Positions 1-8,379 of a stretch of DNA of 64,000 bases are shown piece after piece (within the stretch, counting starts at the first letter, position 1; every line of letters begins with the position of its first letter). The DNA lies in contig JAHFTQ010000004.1 of assembly GCA_023265455.1 (NCBI GenBank), positions 62,001 through 126,000 on the forward strand, in the 5' to 3' direction. The stretch is from Parachlamydiales bacterium. Lineage in GTDB: Bacteria > Chlamydiota > Chlamydiia > Chlamydiales > Rhabdochlamydiaceae. A program made the position numbers and the translations under genes. The notes under the pieces were generated by a model. That model was given only the letters and a program-made list of their open reading frames with translations, was not told the DNA's origin and did no database searches.

Positions 1-476
1 CGGGCTAGAGCTTCATATGCAGCATCACGATAAAGTTCTATCGATTCATTTTCTTCTTTGTTTTCAACAATGAGACTATCAATTAATAGTTGGAGCAATT
101 CTTTTTCTGGATGATTTCTTAAAAATTCACCTGTAGTACTTATAGCTATTAAACGCACTTGTCCATCATCCCATTCAACACCTTTAATAAATACCTTAAG
201 CTCATTTAAGTAATCTTGGGCATAGCCCCAATAAGTACATAATGTTCTAAGTGCAATAGAAGAAACCATTGGAAAGGTGGGATAATACAGGAATTCTTCA
301 ACTAATTTCCTGTATTGCTTGTTTCCTGATTTTCCTAGTATATGCAGTAAAGTATAAATATCATCATCCTCTTCTTCAGGAGTGGAGGATTTGATTCTGT
401 GAACAACATAGTCCACTTCATCTTTCGTTAACTTTCCCCATTTTGCTTCTTCAAGCAGCTCGTTTAAGGTTCTCAT
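1..476 (-). CDS. HEAT-repeat-like protein, partial (C-terminus outside window)
   Basis: An open frame on the minus strand runs from an ATG at 474-476 off the left edge, giving about 158 residues without a stop. The product begins MRTLNELLEEAKWGK and continues as alternating amphipathic helices (for example around LYYPTFPMVSSIALRTL and VRLIAISTTGEFLRN), the look of HEAT/armadillo-type helical repeats. Proteins of this kind bind other proteins; some are immunity proteins of polymorphic toxins, but nothing here fixes a function. Directly upstream on the same strand lies a short gene remnant (502-681). No signal peptide or membrane segment is visible in the part present. The open frame is clear; the family assignment is an inference from helix pattern only. 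Confidence 0.6.
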   Translation of the reverse strand, partial: MRTLNELLEEAKWGKLTKDEVDYVVHRIKSSTPEEEDDDIYTLLHILGKSGNKQYRKLVEEFLYYPTFPMVSSIALRTLCTYWGYAQDYLNELKVFIKGVEWDDGQVRLIAISTTGEFLRNHPEKELLQLLIDSLIVENKEENESIELYRDAAYEALA

Positions 477-501
477 AGTTCACGGATTCTCTGATAAGGC
501 A

Positions 502-681
502 TTAAAATACTGCCATTGTTTTAATCTTTCCGGGGTCCTGTCTCAGGATGATGTATTGACATGCTAAAGCTGCTCGAACATTTATAGCAACAAAATCATC
601 AAAGATGGTGAAGTTAATTTTGGTCGGCAGCGAAGAAGCCCGATCAGTTAAAAAATGAAAAGCACCGACTGAGCGAAATTT
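502..681 (-). pseudogene. 5'-truncated remnant of an unrecognised gene
   Basis: The minus-strand frame between stop codons at 682-684 and 502-504 is open for 59 codons and reads like protein (ends ...ACQYIILRQDPGKIKTMAVF), but has no in-frame start before the last few codons. It ends 25 bp upstream of the HEAT-like gene start. I read it as the C-terminal end of a larger gene whose front has been lost, possibly a toxin or effector that once paired with the helical-repeat gene. Family not recognised; the pairing idea is inference. Confidence 0.35.
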
Positions 682-801
682 TTAAATTTCTCAGTGTCAC
701 TCATCAGAGAGAATATTGTTGTGTAGCAAAGGCTTGCTTTGAAATAGATTTTTCAGCTTACAATGGATTTAGACGAATTTGTTGTGGGGGATGTCCCATG
801 G

Positions 802-999
802 TCAGATTGAATAGAGAATCTGGTTTGTGGCAATTAGACCTTTTCGTTTAAGGGCTTTGTAGTTCGCAAAATACAAGGGAAGTAGTACAAGGTAAAATAT
901 GAGTATATCCAGTAATATGCAGGTTATGCCTAACCTGTGTAAAAAAGGAGTTTCTTGTGCACTTTCGGTGATTTGTAGAGAGAGCTTCCTAGATGTCAC
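802..999 (-). CDS. possible small single-pass membrane protein
   Basis: A 65-codon frame with a GTG start encodes one strongly hydrophobic helix (about residues 26-45, LGITCILLDILIFYLVLLPL) followed by a basic stretch (KALKRKG), the order expected of a one-pass membrane peptide. No convincing ribosome binding site precedes the GTG. It lies in an AT-rich accessory stretch next to gene debris. It could be a real small gene, a remnant, or chance; I give it low weight. Confidence 0.25.
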   Translation of the reverse strand: MTSRKLSLQITESAQETPFLHRLGITCILLDILIFYLVLLPLYFANYKALKRKGLIATNQILYSI

Positions 1000-1069
1000 T
1001 AACGTGGATGCTATCGAATATTGATTGAATATTGTAAAGAACGGCTTTGTTTAGCTTGAAGGATTTGAT

Positions 1070-2281
1070 ATGAATAAATATTTGCCCATTTTAATATTTT
1101 TTATACTCGCGGACGTCGTAGCCGACAACTCTATATTACGAGTTTTTGGAGCACATTCTTCTTCTAGCGCTTTTATGTTGTCTATGGGAATGTTAATTTT
1201 ACAAATGGTGGCTGCTCCTATACAAGCTGGTTTTTCTGATTTTTATTGTAGAAAAAAAAGTCTGATTGTAGCTCTGACAGTTTCCTTGATAAGTCTGTTG
1301 TTTCTTTTTTATGCAATGTCCCCTGGTTCTCTCTCTATCATTATTCTTGCTTTTGTAGCTCTTATGAAGGGGACTTTTGGAAATACTGTACCTTTAGCAT
1401 GGGGCGCATTGGCGGATACTCAGGAAAAAAATCTACGATTCTCTTTAGCGTTATCAACTGGAGCGTATGCGGTTGGATATATGGTTTTAGCAATCTCGAG
1501 TATGTATGGAGCTAAAAAAATATCAGGCTATTCCTGGTTATCCCTAGAAGGCATGCCAATAATCATATTTGTTGTATGCATTTTATGTTGTGCGTTTTTT
1601 TTTCGTGATGTAAGGGATAAAAAAATGCGTTTCGAAATACATAATAAAAAAATTGCCTTTCTAAGGCTTGCTCATTCTGAATTCAAGGCTCTTTTACAAG
1701 ATGTATACCAGCGAAGTACTAGATTAGGATTGTTAGCATATTTTCTGTGGGCAACTTCTCAATATAGTGTACTCATTTTGCTGACTGATTTTCAAACTCA
1801 ATATATAGATACTGTAATTGTAATGATGCTAGGATACTTAATAGGAGTAGCAATACTGGGTTTTTGTAAAAAAATTAAAGACGAAAAGATTATAAGAAGT
1901 GCGTTTGTTATTACAATTTCTTCTCTGTCATTATATTTTGTTTTTATAAATTTTACAAAAAATATTCATTTGTTGATTTCTGTTTGTTATTTTTTTTATA
2001 CCATTGGAAATGCATTTTTAAGTCCTTCGATACTTTCTCTTTTTTCAAAAGACAGAGAGCTGCATAAACAGGGGCAGGGTTTTGGGTTAATAGTATCTGC
2101 AGATAGTGGTGGTTTTTTGTTTGCCTCAATTGTTGCTATTCTATTCGGGTTTTTCAAAATTAGTTTTAATTATATTGTTCTGTTCTCATTTATTGCATTT
2201 GTTATCTCTTGGATTCCATACTCAATATACGAAAAGATAAGAAAAGATGCTGATAGGATTGAGAATGGAAGGAGTGGGTAA
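1070..2281 (+). CDS. major facilitator superfamily transporter
   Basis: A 403-residue protein made almost entirely of hydrophobic helices, in two sets of about six separated by a basic loop (around residues 180-225), as in the major facilitator superfamily. A loop rich in basic residues (SDFYCRKKS) follows helix 2, where this superfamily usually has its conserved A motif. Substrate cannot be told. An AAGGA-type site lies six to seven bases before the ATG. The gene is AT-rich with long A and T runs, unlike the housekeeping genes further right. It converges on a methyltransferase and an aromatic ammonia-lyase-like gene, so export or import of a product or substrate of those enzymes is a reasonable guess. 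The transporter class is firm; the role is inference. Confidence 0.75.
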   Translation: MNKYLPILIFFILADVVADNSILRVFGAHSSSSAFMLSMGMLILQMVAAPIQAGFSDFYCRKKSLIVALTVSLISLLFLFYAMSPGSLSIIILAFVALMKGTFGNTVPLAWGALADTQEKNLRFSLALSTGAYAVGYMVLAISSMYGAKKISGYSWLSLEGMPIIIFVVCILCCAFFFRDVRDKKMRFEIHNKKIAFLRLAHSEFKALLQDVYQRSTRLGLLAYFLWATSQYSVLILLTDFQTQYIDTVIVMMLGYLIGVAILGFCKKIKDEKIIRSAFVITISSLSLYFVFINFTKNIHLLISVCYFFYTIGNAFLSPSILSLFSKDRELHKQGQGFGLIVSADSGGFLFASIVAILFGFFKISFNYIVLFSFIAFVISWIPYSIYEKIRKDADRIENGRSG

Positions 2282-2300
2282 GAGGATGCCCCTCGCCACT

Positions 2301-3101
2301 TTACTCTTGTTTTCGGGCTTTGATTACCAATGCCGTGTATGGGATGGTTATTTTTTTACCCCTGTGCGTGGCAGGATCATTGGTGACAGTAGAGCTTACA
2401 TCTTGCAGAAATGAATCTTGTAAATATTCAGGGAGCTGAACGTAATTACTTAACCAGCCTTTAATATATTGCTGGATTTCGTTGGGATTATTATAAGAAG
2501 TAAACAGGTTGTGTTTTTTAAAATCTATAATTTCTAAATTATTTTTCTTAATAATTTTATTGTATTCTTTAGCTGATAACATTGTATTGTTTGCGGAGAG
2601 AGGGTAATAATCGGGATAATTTTTGAGAGCGATTTGTAAATATTTATAATAAGGAGATTCCTTTGGATATGTCAAAATTAGCATTTCGCCGTGCTGCTTT
2701 AGTGAAGAACTCAATTGACGAATTGCTTTTTCAGGGTCTCTTAGCCAATGAAAGCAGCTAAAGGAGACAATAAGATCAAATTGTTGAGAAAATGAGACAT
2801 CTTCCGCCATTCCTAGTCGAAAATCAAGATTAGGGTATTTCGTTTTTGGAAAATTGGAGAAGGCAGATTTTATCATGCTTGGTGATGCGTCTAGCCCTAT
2901 TACAGACCCTTTTTTTGCATGAATTGCCAGTTCTGCGGTAATTCTGCCATCGCCGCATCCAACATCTAAAATATGGGCATGCTGACTAATGCGATAATTT
3001 TTTAAAATTCTTCTCGCAAAGCTATTTTGTAAAGATGAATTTCTTATATAACAACTTGCATCTAGATCAACCTGGTCGGCAATTAAAATTGAACTATTCA
3101 T
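2301..3101 (-). CDS. class I SAM-dependent methyltransferase
   Basis: The 266-residue product has the S-adenosylmethionine-binding glycine loop ILDVGCGDGRITAELA (about residues 44-59), an acidic strand-2 end (GLDAS) and the later FDLIVSFSCFHWL motif, typical of BioC/trans-aconitate-type small-molecule methyltransferases. It starts 24 bp downstream of the lyase-like gene on the same strand, with an AGAGG site before its ATG, so the two are probably co-transcribed. The natural substrate is unknown; methylation of an aryl acid or beta-amino acid made by the neighbour is an inference. A BioC role is possible, but no other biotin genes are in the window. Confidence 0.75.
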   Translation of the reverse strand: MNSSILIADQVDLDASCYIRNSSLQNSFARRILKNYRISQHAHILDVGCGDGRITAELAIHAKKGSVIGLDASPSMIKSAFSNFPKTKYPNLDFRLGMAEDVSFSQQFDLIVSFSCFHWLRDPEKAIRQLSSSLKQHGEMLILTYPKESPYYKYLQIALKNYPDYYPLSANNTMLSAKEYNKIIKKNNLEIIDFKKHNLFTSYNNPNEIQQYIKGWLSNYVQLPEYLQDSFLQDVSSTVTNDPATHRGKKITIPYTALVIKARKQE

Positions 3102-3125
3102 ATTACCTCTTAAAATTTATAACTT

Positions 3126-4769
3126 TTAAAAGCTGGTTTCGTTGTCTAGCCCTGAAAGTATCTCGCTAGATTTAATAGCCAACGCCAAATTTTCCAAGTA
3201 AGGAGTTAAACATTCGTCAGACGATAAATATGGGACAATCTTTCGCGTATTTTTGAATAGTATGCTTGTGCTTGAAGAAAGGAGGTGTGTTCCGCGAATT
3301 TCTGCTGCTTGCGCACTACACATTAGCTCAAAAGCAATTACATAAGCAGTATTGGTATAAATTTCTTGCGCACGTCTAGCAGCAACTAGTCCTAAGGACA
3401 CAATATCTTGAAAGTCGCCTGTAGAAGTTAATGATTGTATAGAAACAGGGTTACAAAGAGATCTGTTTTCAGAAGTTATTGAGGTTGCCATAAACTGTCC
3501 CCCCATAAGCCCCAATCTTAATCCAGGCAATTCTTGGCAGAGAAAAGAGGGCAACCCATTGCTATGATTTTTGTCCATTAGGCGATCAATACGTCGGTCT
3601 GATAAATTTGATAACGTTGTTAGATCTATTGAAAGATGGTCCATTGCCATGGCAATATATTGACCATGAAAGTGCCCATTATGAAATGCTTCTGATTCTT
3701 CCGGAATAACCAATGGATTATCGTTGCTTGAGTTGATCTCGTTTGTAATAACCGACTTAATCCACGCTAAACTCTCTTTAATAGGTCCTAAAATGTGAGG
3801 GGTGCACCTTATGGAGTAGGCATCTTCGATAGGGTACATGGTGGACAGAGGTGAAATTGCATTGTATGATTGCAACTGCTTTTCTGTAATAGATTCTGTG
3901 CCCATCATTTTACTATCGCTCAGTATGCGCCAAATATTTTTAGCGCTGCTGCGTTGGCCTGGGTGGGGTTTTTGCTCGTGCACGATAGGATTGAATGGGT
4001 TGATTTTTGCGTTTAGTGCTTCAAAAGTAAGACAGGAAATTAATTCGTATGTATTTATTAATTTTATTGATTGTTCGATAAGGAGCGCTGCTAAACTTGT
4101 CATGACGGAGGTGCCGTTGACTAAGCTTAGGCCTTCCTTGTAGCTTAGTTTCATGGGTTCTATTCCTGCTTGCTTTAGAGCCTCATCGCCCGGTAATATT
4201 TGTCCTTTATATTCTGCTTTCCATTTGCCCACACAAACAAGTGCTATGCAAGCCAATGGCCCGAGATCACCACTGGCACCTAAGGAACCTTTTGATGGAA
4301 TACAAGGTATAATTCCTGAATTATAAAGATTTATTAGCTTGTTAAAATTTGTTAAGGAAATTGCTGAGCAACCTCGTGCAAGTGAATTTATTCTTATTAA
4401 TATACTAGCTCGGGCTACTTCATTGTCCAAAATTGGCCCGACATTTGTAGCAACAGCAGCAATCAGATTTTCTTGAAAAATTTGAGCGAAATCAGTGGGT
4501 ATTAGCCAATTAACAAAACCTCCAACCCCAGTATTTACCCCATAAATTATTTTTTTTTCCTGAATCAATTTATCGAGTATTGTGCGAGAAGCTGTTATGC
4601 GCTGAGCTGTCTCTGAGGAGATTGTAAGATGAATGCCCGGATCTCTTACTATGCGCAAAACTTCCGCTGTTGTGAGAGATTTGCCATCGAGAAAAACCAA
4701 ATTTTTTTTATCCTCGGCAGATGTGCTTCCCGAGGCATCTGGTTGATTATTCTGATTATTTGATGTCAC
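3126..4769 (-). CDS. MIO-type aromatic amino acid ammonia-lyase / 2,3-aminomutase-like enzyme
   Basis: About 547 residues with the full lyase fold. The Ala-Ser-Gly triad that cyclises into the MIO cofactor lies in GSLGASGDLGPLA (about 165-167). The catalytic Tyr is in IYGVNTG (about 76), and LVNGTS, QDAYSIRCTP-like and NSSNDNP blocks follow. MIO enzymes remove or shift the amino group of His, Phe or Tyr. The position that sorts substrates reads Ala-Val (ENLIAAVATNVG), not Ser-His as in histidine lyases or His-Leu as in tyrosine lyases. By recollection the best relatives are bacterial Phe lyases/aminomutases such as EncP and AdmH. Start: a GGAGG site five bases before the GTG at 4769 favours it over a GTG at 4781. 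No hut genes nearby. Heads a probable operon with the methyltransferase. Confidence 0.85.
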   Translation of the reverse strand: MTSNNQNNQPDASGSTSAEDKKNLVFLDGKSLTTAEVLRIVRDPGIHLTISSETAQRITASRTILDKLIQEKKIIYGVNTGVGGFVNWLIPTDFAQIFQENLIAAVATNVGPILDNEVARASILIRINSLARGCSAISLTNFNKLINLYNSGIIPCIPSKGSLGASGDLGPLACIALVCVGKWKAEYKGQILPGDEALKQAGIEPMKLSYKEGLSLVNGTSVMTSLAALLIEQSIKLINTYELISCLTFEALNAKINPFNPIVHEQKPHPGQRSSAKNIWRILSDSKMMGTESITEKQLQSYNAISPLSTMYPIEDAYSIRCTPHILGPIKESLAWIKSVITNEINSSNDNPLVIPEESEAFHNGHFHGQYIAMAMDHLSIDLTTLSNLSDRRIDRLMDKNHSNGLPSFLCQELPGLRLGLMGGQFMATSITSENRSLCNPVSIQSLTSTGDFQDIVSLGLVAARRAQEIYTNTAYVIAFELMCSAQAAEIRGTHLLSSSTSILFKNTRKIVPYLSSDECLTPYLENLALAIKSSEILSGLDNETSF

Positions 4770-4950
4770 ACTTGCCTCCACCTAATTCTCAGGCCTAATA
4801 TTAGCCTTAAATGTGATATTTTGCCTAATAAAAATATTTCATCCAATACTTTTTGTCTCAATTATTTTTTTAGTTTATTTTTATATTAAACAAGCAACAG
4901 AGATTTAAAATTGTCAGTTAATCGTATGAAAAACTAAAAATAATACTATT

Positions 4951-5076
4951 AACCTGAGTTTTAGGTTCGTTTTATGGAGATCGCAATTTTCGAGGGAAAT
5001 TTTACATTTTTCGGTGCAGCTGATATTCCAAAGGGCAACTGTTGCGTTTGAATGTGAAAAGATGGCTAAATTAGAC
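4951..5076. repeat. partial copy of the large palindrome found at 17557
   Basis: From AACCTGAGTTTTAGGTTC at 4951 through AAATTTTACATTTTTCGG to GATATTCCAAAGGGCA near 5037, this stretch matches, with scattered differences, one whole arm and the centre of the palindrome at 17557-17724. The second arm is decayed (a weak match near 5041-5062). It fills most of the 350-bp gap between the lyase-like gene and the ATPase. The rest of that gap (4782-4950) is AT-rich and shows no gene. Confidence 0.7.
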
Positions 5077-5118
5077 GGTTACCCAACCTAAGCCAACCAC
5101 CTCAGAGATTTTTGGAGG

Positions 5119-6573
5119 CTAGCACTGTCTAAAAAGATCTTTAAGGTCTACTTGGTTTGTGATAAGATCCTCGCTCCATAGATTTTTTTTCACGCCATTT
5201 ACTGTGATGAGTGCTAGAAATAATTGCTTGGGTGTTTTTGTTTTGAATTGGAAAACATCCAGTTTGCGTTGGAGATCCTTCGCATAGGCCTTATCAACTA
5301 CATATTTGTTTGCGCTGTACTTGATTTCGCATAGAGTTACAGCATTGTCTTGGCGATCAAAGAGGAGGTCAATTTGCACGCCAGTTTCTTTACTTCCCTT
5401 CGGGGGGACAAAACGCCAGTTTCCGATCTCGCAGGCTATGGAATCTAAGCGAAGAGTACGAAGGATTTGAGGAAGGTGTTTTAGGCAAACACTTTCAAAT
5501 GCATAGCCTGTCCAGGAGAGCCAATGAGGATTCCGGGTACAAAGTTTCCAGTAATTCGGTTGAGGGAAGCCTTTTTCGGCAATTGGATCGATCCAGGTAA
5601 GATAAAAGGATGAGTATTCATCGATTACTCGAAAATATTGTTCTTTCTTTTTGTGTTGATAGGGGATAAATCCTTGGATGAATCCGGCGGCCTTTAGCTC
5701 GTTTAGTCTTTTGTTAAATGTTCCTCCTGAAGAAATATTAAGTTTTTTGAGAAGCTCCTCTCTAGCAATGCCCTCCCTTTTACAAGCTATTTCACGGACG
5801 ATACGCAAATTAAGTTCAGCATTTTTGAAAAGAGACTCAAATAGACGCTTGAATTCTGTAAATAAAGCTCCATTTGCATTAAAGCAAATTTCTTGAATAT
5901 TTTGTTCCGCAGACTTACCCGCTTCGATGTAATTCAAGTAGTATGGGATACCCCCTATACACATATAAAGATCGAGGAGATGCTTCTCGTTGAGCCGTAC
6001 TTTTCGAGAAAGTAGATATTCTTGAGTTTCGTATAGATTAAGTGGCTGGAGTTGTATCATGCGTGTGAGGCGATTGTGAAGCCCTCCACGGGCATTAATT
6101 AAGTGTTCTAGCATCCAGCTAGCAGCAGAACCACATAAAATAACCTTAATATTTGGCATGCGGCTCCAATGGGAATTCCAGAAATAATCGAGAGCTTGAA
6201 TGAATCCGGATTTCCGGGTAGCTAGCCAGGGAAGTTCATCAAAAAAAAGAAGGTATTTTTTTGTAGGAGTTTTTTCTATTTCTCTAGTAAGAAGAGTAAG
6301 GGCATCTCGCCAATTCTTCGGAGGGAGTAATTCGATTCCTTGGTAGAAAGTTTTTGAAAAACTTTCTGCAAAGTTTTTTAATTGTTCGGTTGGAGGGGAG
6401 TCTTTTTTTCCAGCGAGTTCAAAATATCGGCTCTGAGACTCGAAAAATTCTCGAATTAAAAACGTTTTCCCTACCCGCCTTCTACCGTAAATAGCAACAA
6501 GTTCGGCTCCTTTGGAGTTCCAGATTTTTTTCAGGGACTCCTGCTCTTGTCTTCGGCCAATGATTTTTTTCAT
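5119..6573 (-). CDS. archaeal-type P-loop ATPase with C-terminal DUF234/nuclease-like domain
   Basis: The 484-residue protein starts with GRRQEQESLKKIW and a Walker A loop GRRRVGKT (about residues 30-37), then a Walker B strand LLFFDELPW (about 107-115) and a sensor-like ILCGSAASWM. This is the arrangement of the archaeal ATPase/AAA_14 group. A winged-helix-like middle (REELLKKLNISSGGTF) and a C-terminal segment with QIDLLFDR...VTLCEIKYS, resembling the PD-(D/E)XK-like core of DUF234, complete it. Such proteins are scattered by transfer; their biological role is poorly known. Two tandem inverted repeats (6587-6679) lie 14 bp before the start and may control it. Monocistronic as far as visible. 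Confidence 0.8.
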   Translation of the reverse strand: MKKIIGRRQEQESLKKIWNSKGAELVAIYGRRRVGKTFLIREFFESQSRYFELAGKKDSPPTEQLKNFAESFSKTFYQGIELLPPKNWRDALTLLTREIEKTPTKKYLLFFDELPWLATRKSGFIQALDYFWNSHWSRMPNIKVILCGSAASWMLEHLINARGGLHNRLTRMIQLQPLNLYETQEYLLSRKVRLNEKHLLDLYMCIGGIPYYLNYIEAGKSAEQNIQEICFNANGALFTEFKRLFESLFKNAELNLRIVREIACKREGIAREELLKKLNISSGGTFNKRLNELKAAGFIQGFIPYQHKKKEQYFRVIDEYSSFYLTWIDPIAEKGFPQPNYWKLCTRNPHWLSWTGYAFESVCLKHLPQILRTLRLDSIACEIGNWRFVPPKGSKETGVQIDLLFDRQDNAVTLCEIKYSANKYVVDKAYAKDLQRKLDVFQFKTKTPKQLFLALITVNGVKKNLWSEDLITNQVDLKDLFRQC

Positions 6574-6586
6574 AGAGAACCCATAA

Positions 6587-6679
6587 GATTTGGCTGTTTA
6601 TAACCAGACTATACTCAGCCAAATCATTTTAGTCGACAGAGATTTGGCTGTTTATAACGAGGCTATACTCAGCCAAATC
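6587..6679 (-). promoter_or_regulatory. tandem pair of 39-bp inverted repeats upstream of the ATPase gene
   Basis: Two nearly identical units, 6587-6625 and 6641-6679, each begin GATTTGGCTG and end with its exact complement CAGCCAAATC; their starts are 54 bp apart. Between the arms both have TTATAAC and TATACT-like AT-rich sequence. The pair sits 14 bp before the ATPase start codon, so an operator for a dimeric repressor, a control site within the promoter, or a small repeat element are all possible. The repeats are seen directly; the function is inferred. Confidence 0.7.
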
Positions 6680-6723
6680 TTTTGACTCGTGGCATTTCTG
6701 GGAGTGTTCCCTGGTGTGTAGCA

Positions 6724-6754
6724 ATAAAAAAGGCCGAGACTTTTGGCCCGGCCT
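6724..6754 (-). terminator. probable rho-independent terminator of the F-box-like gene
   Basis: Read on the minus strand, AGGCCG and CGGCCT arms (6749-6754 and 6731-6736) enclose a 12-base loop and are followed by a run of six T. It lies about 135 bp beyond the stop of the gene at 6889-8355. The remaining gap 6755-6888 shows no gene. Confidence 0.55.
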
Positions 6755-6888
6755 ATTCAGAAATCTTGACCGAGAAGGGTTAAAGTCTTTTCAATTAGCT
6801 TTTTCCTATCGGAATTCTAGACCGCATAAGCGAATACAATTAGGGGAAGAAACTGATGCGGAACCAAACAGTTTGGATGAGGGGACGG

Positions 6889-8355
6889 TTAGTGGGGAGT
6901 GAGGCGGGAGCGGAGGGAGGAGAAGAGGCGGAGGAGTGTTTTGGCATGGTAGGCAAAGAATAGGCCTAGGGCGATGAGGCTAATGGTGCGGATGAGTTTG
7001 CCCCATTTTTCGAGGGGAGAGGGCGGTGGTGTAAAATTGAAGCTTGCAGTTTTTACTTCTTTGTCATTGTTCAGGAGGAGGATGGGAAGGCCGTTGGGCT
7101 CGGATATTTTAACATCATGATAGTTTTGAAGGGAGATGTCTTTTTTGGAGGCTGTTTGTATTTGATGACCAGGTGAGAGGCTGTGAATGCAGACATTGTA
7201 GGTGCGAGACACCAAATTGGGATAGTAGTTTGATAGAAACCCTGGGTTGCCTTTAATATAAACAAAATCAGAATTTTCCCACATCGGATAGTCATGCGTT
7301 GTTAGCTGGTCTGCAATAAAAATTGGAAATAGATTTTGATGTTGATCTGAAGGCTTTGGCATTTCATATATCCAGCCTTTATTATAGTGCACGATCATCA
7401 ATATTGTAGATTGGTCTGTCTGCAGAATTTTTGCATCTATCTGGGGAGCTGATGCAGTCAGACTGTCTAAATTTAACGTCATTGATTTTTGTAGTGTGCA
7501 AATATTGTAGATCGCAATTTTTAAACCTAGTTTTACGACAATAAAATGGTTTTCATTTTCTGAATAGGACTGTAAAATTGTGGGTTTAAATGCGCGTTCG
7601 GACAATTGCATTTGGTCGTCAACTTCAGCATCTTCATCTTCAGGCACGCGAGATAAAGGCATTGTTGTTGGTGTAGATGAAACGGGATCTTGAGAATTGT
7701 GATGCCATATTTTTAGCTCGGTTGTGGGAAGAATGGGACTGGGGAGAGCCACAGTGCCAAAAGTAGCAGCGATCCAAAAAGAGTGCGAGTTTGTTGAAGG
7801 AATGAGTCGCAGGGAGGTGGCTATCTCTTTGCAACTGTAACTTGCAATTTTTGCTAGGGTGTTTTTAATTTGATAGATGGTCAGCGTGCTGGATGTACTA
7901 ATTAAGAGGTAGAGTTGGTGGTTGCATTCTTGAATCTGGTAGAAAAGTTGTGCTGCAGGGTCGACGGGAAGGAATAGAGATCTTGTCTTATGAAGATCTT
8001 GGATCTCAAGAGATTTACCGAGCCGGTAGGTGACTAACTGTCTTCCTTGGGAAAATGTAAGGATTTCTTGGTTAGAAGCTCTGGCAGGAAAGGTAAAAAG
8101 TGTCTTGATTTGATAGAGGCCGTTTAACATGTTTTGTTCGGCTTGGCAGCGGGAGAGGTAGAGTTCTTTCCAGGTGGAAGGTGGTAGAGTGATCGTGAGG
8201 TGGGGGCATCGTCTGGCAAATAATTGTTCGTAGATTGTTTCTGATTCGGCAAAGATTTTAGCGGCTAGTCGGAGGGTGACTAAGGCCAGCCGATCACAAT
8301 ATTTGGGGATGTGAACCCAGAGATCTGTTACCAGGGTAATAGGTGCGGTACTCAT
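6889..8355 (-). CDS. F-box-like protein with C-terminal membrane anchor
   Basis: The 488-residue product opens with about 45 residues resembling an F-box (ITLVTDLWVHIPKYCDRLALVTLRL) followed by TWKELYLSR, the W-x-x-x-Y turn often seen after F-boxes in bacterial effectors. The middle (roughly 90-420) has repeated short beta-strand segments that could form a propeller-like fold. A single hydrophobic helix (LIRTISLIALGLFFAYHA, about 457-474) precedes a basic tail. F-box proteins recruit targets to SCF ubiquitin ligases in eukaryotes; in amoeba-associated chlamydiae they are thought to act in the host. The F-box match is moderate, the membrane anchor clear. No signal peptide, so secretion would need type III or a similar route. 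Confidence 0.55.
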   Translation of the reverse strand: MSTAPITLVTDLWVHIPKYCDRLALVTLRLAAKIFAESETIYEQLFARRCPHLTITLPPSTWKELYLSRCQAEQNMLNGLYQIKTLFTFPARASNQEILTFSQGRQLVTYRLGKSLEIQDLHKTRSLFLPVDPAAQLFYQIQECNHQLYLLISTSSTLTIYQIKNTLAKIASYSCKEIATSLRLIPSTNSHSFWIAATFGTVALPSPILPTTELKIWHHNSQDPVSSTPTTMPLSRVPEDEDAEVDDQMQLSERAFKPTILQSYSENENHFIVVKLGLKIAIYNICTLQKSMTLNLDSLTASAPQIDAKILQTDQSTILMIVHYNKGWIYEMPKPSDQHQNLFPIFIADQLTTHDYPMWENSDFVYIKGNPGFLSNYYPNLVSRTYNVCIHSLSPGHQIQTASKKDISLQNYHDVKISEPNGLPILLLNNDKEVKTASFNFTPPPSPLEKWGKLIRTISLIALGLFFAYHAKTLLRLFSSLRSRLTPH

Positions 8356-8379
8356 GTGGGCTATTATGCAGTAAAATCG

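Noticed and set aside
3838..4143. Plus-strand frame inside the lyase-like gene
   Set aside because: Antisense to a gene with complete family motifs; no support of its own.
3126..4769. Histidine ammonia-lyase (hutH) as the name for the MIO enzyme
   Set aside because: The substrate-sorting positions are Ala-Val, not Ser-His, and no hut genes are nearby, so histidine as substrate is not the best guess.
6714..6902. Short plus-strand frame between the ATPase and F-box-like genes
   Set aside because: It runs through the terminator hairpin and into the end of the opposite gene; no ribosome site or similarity.
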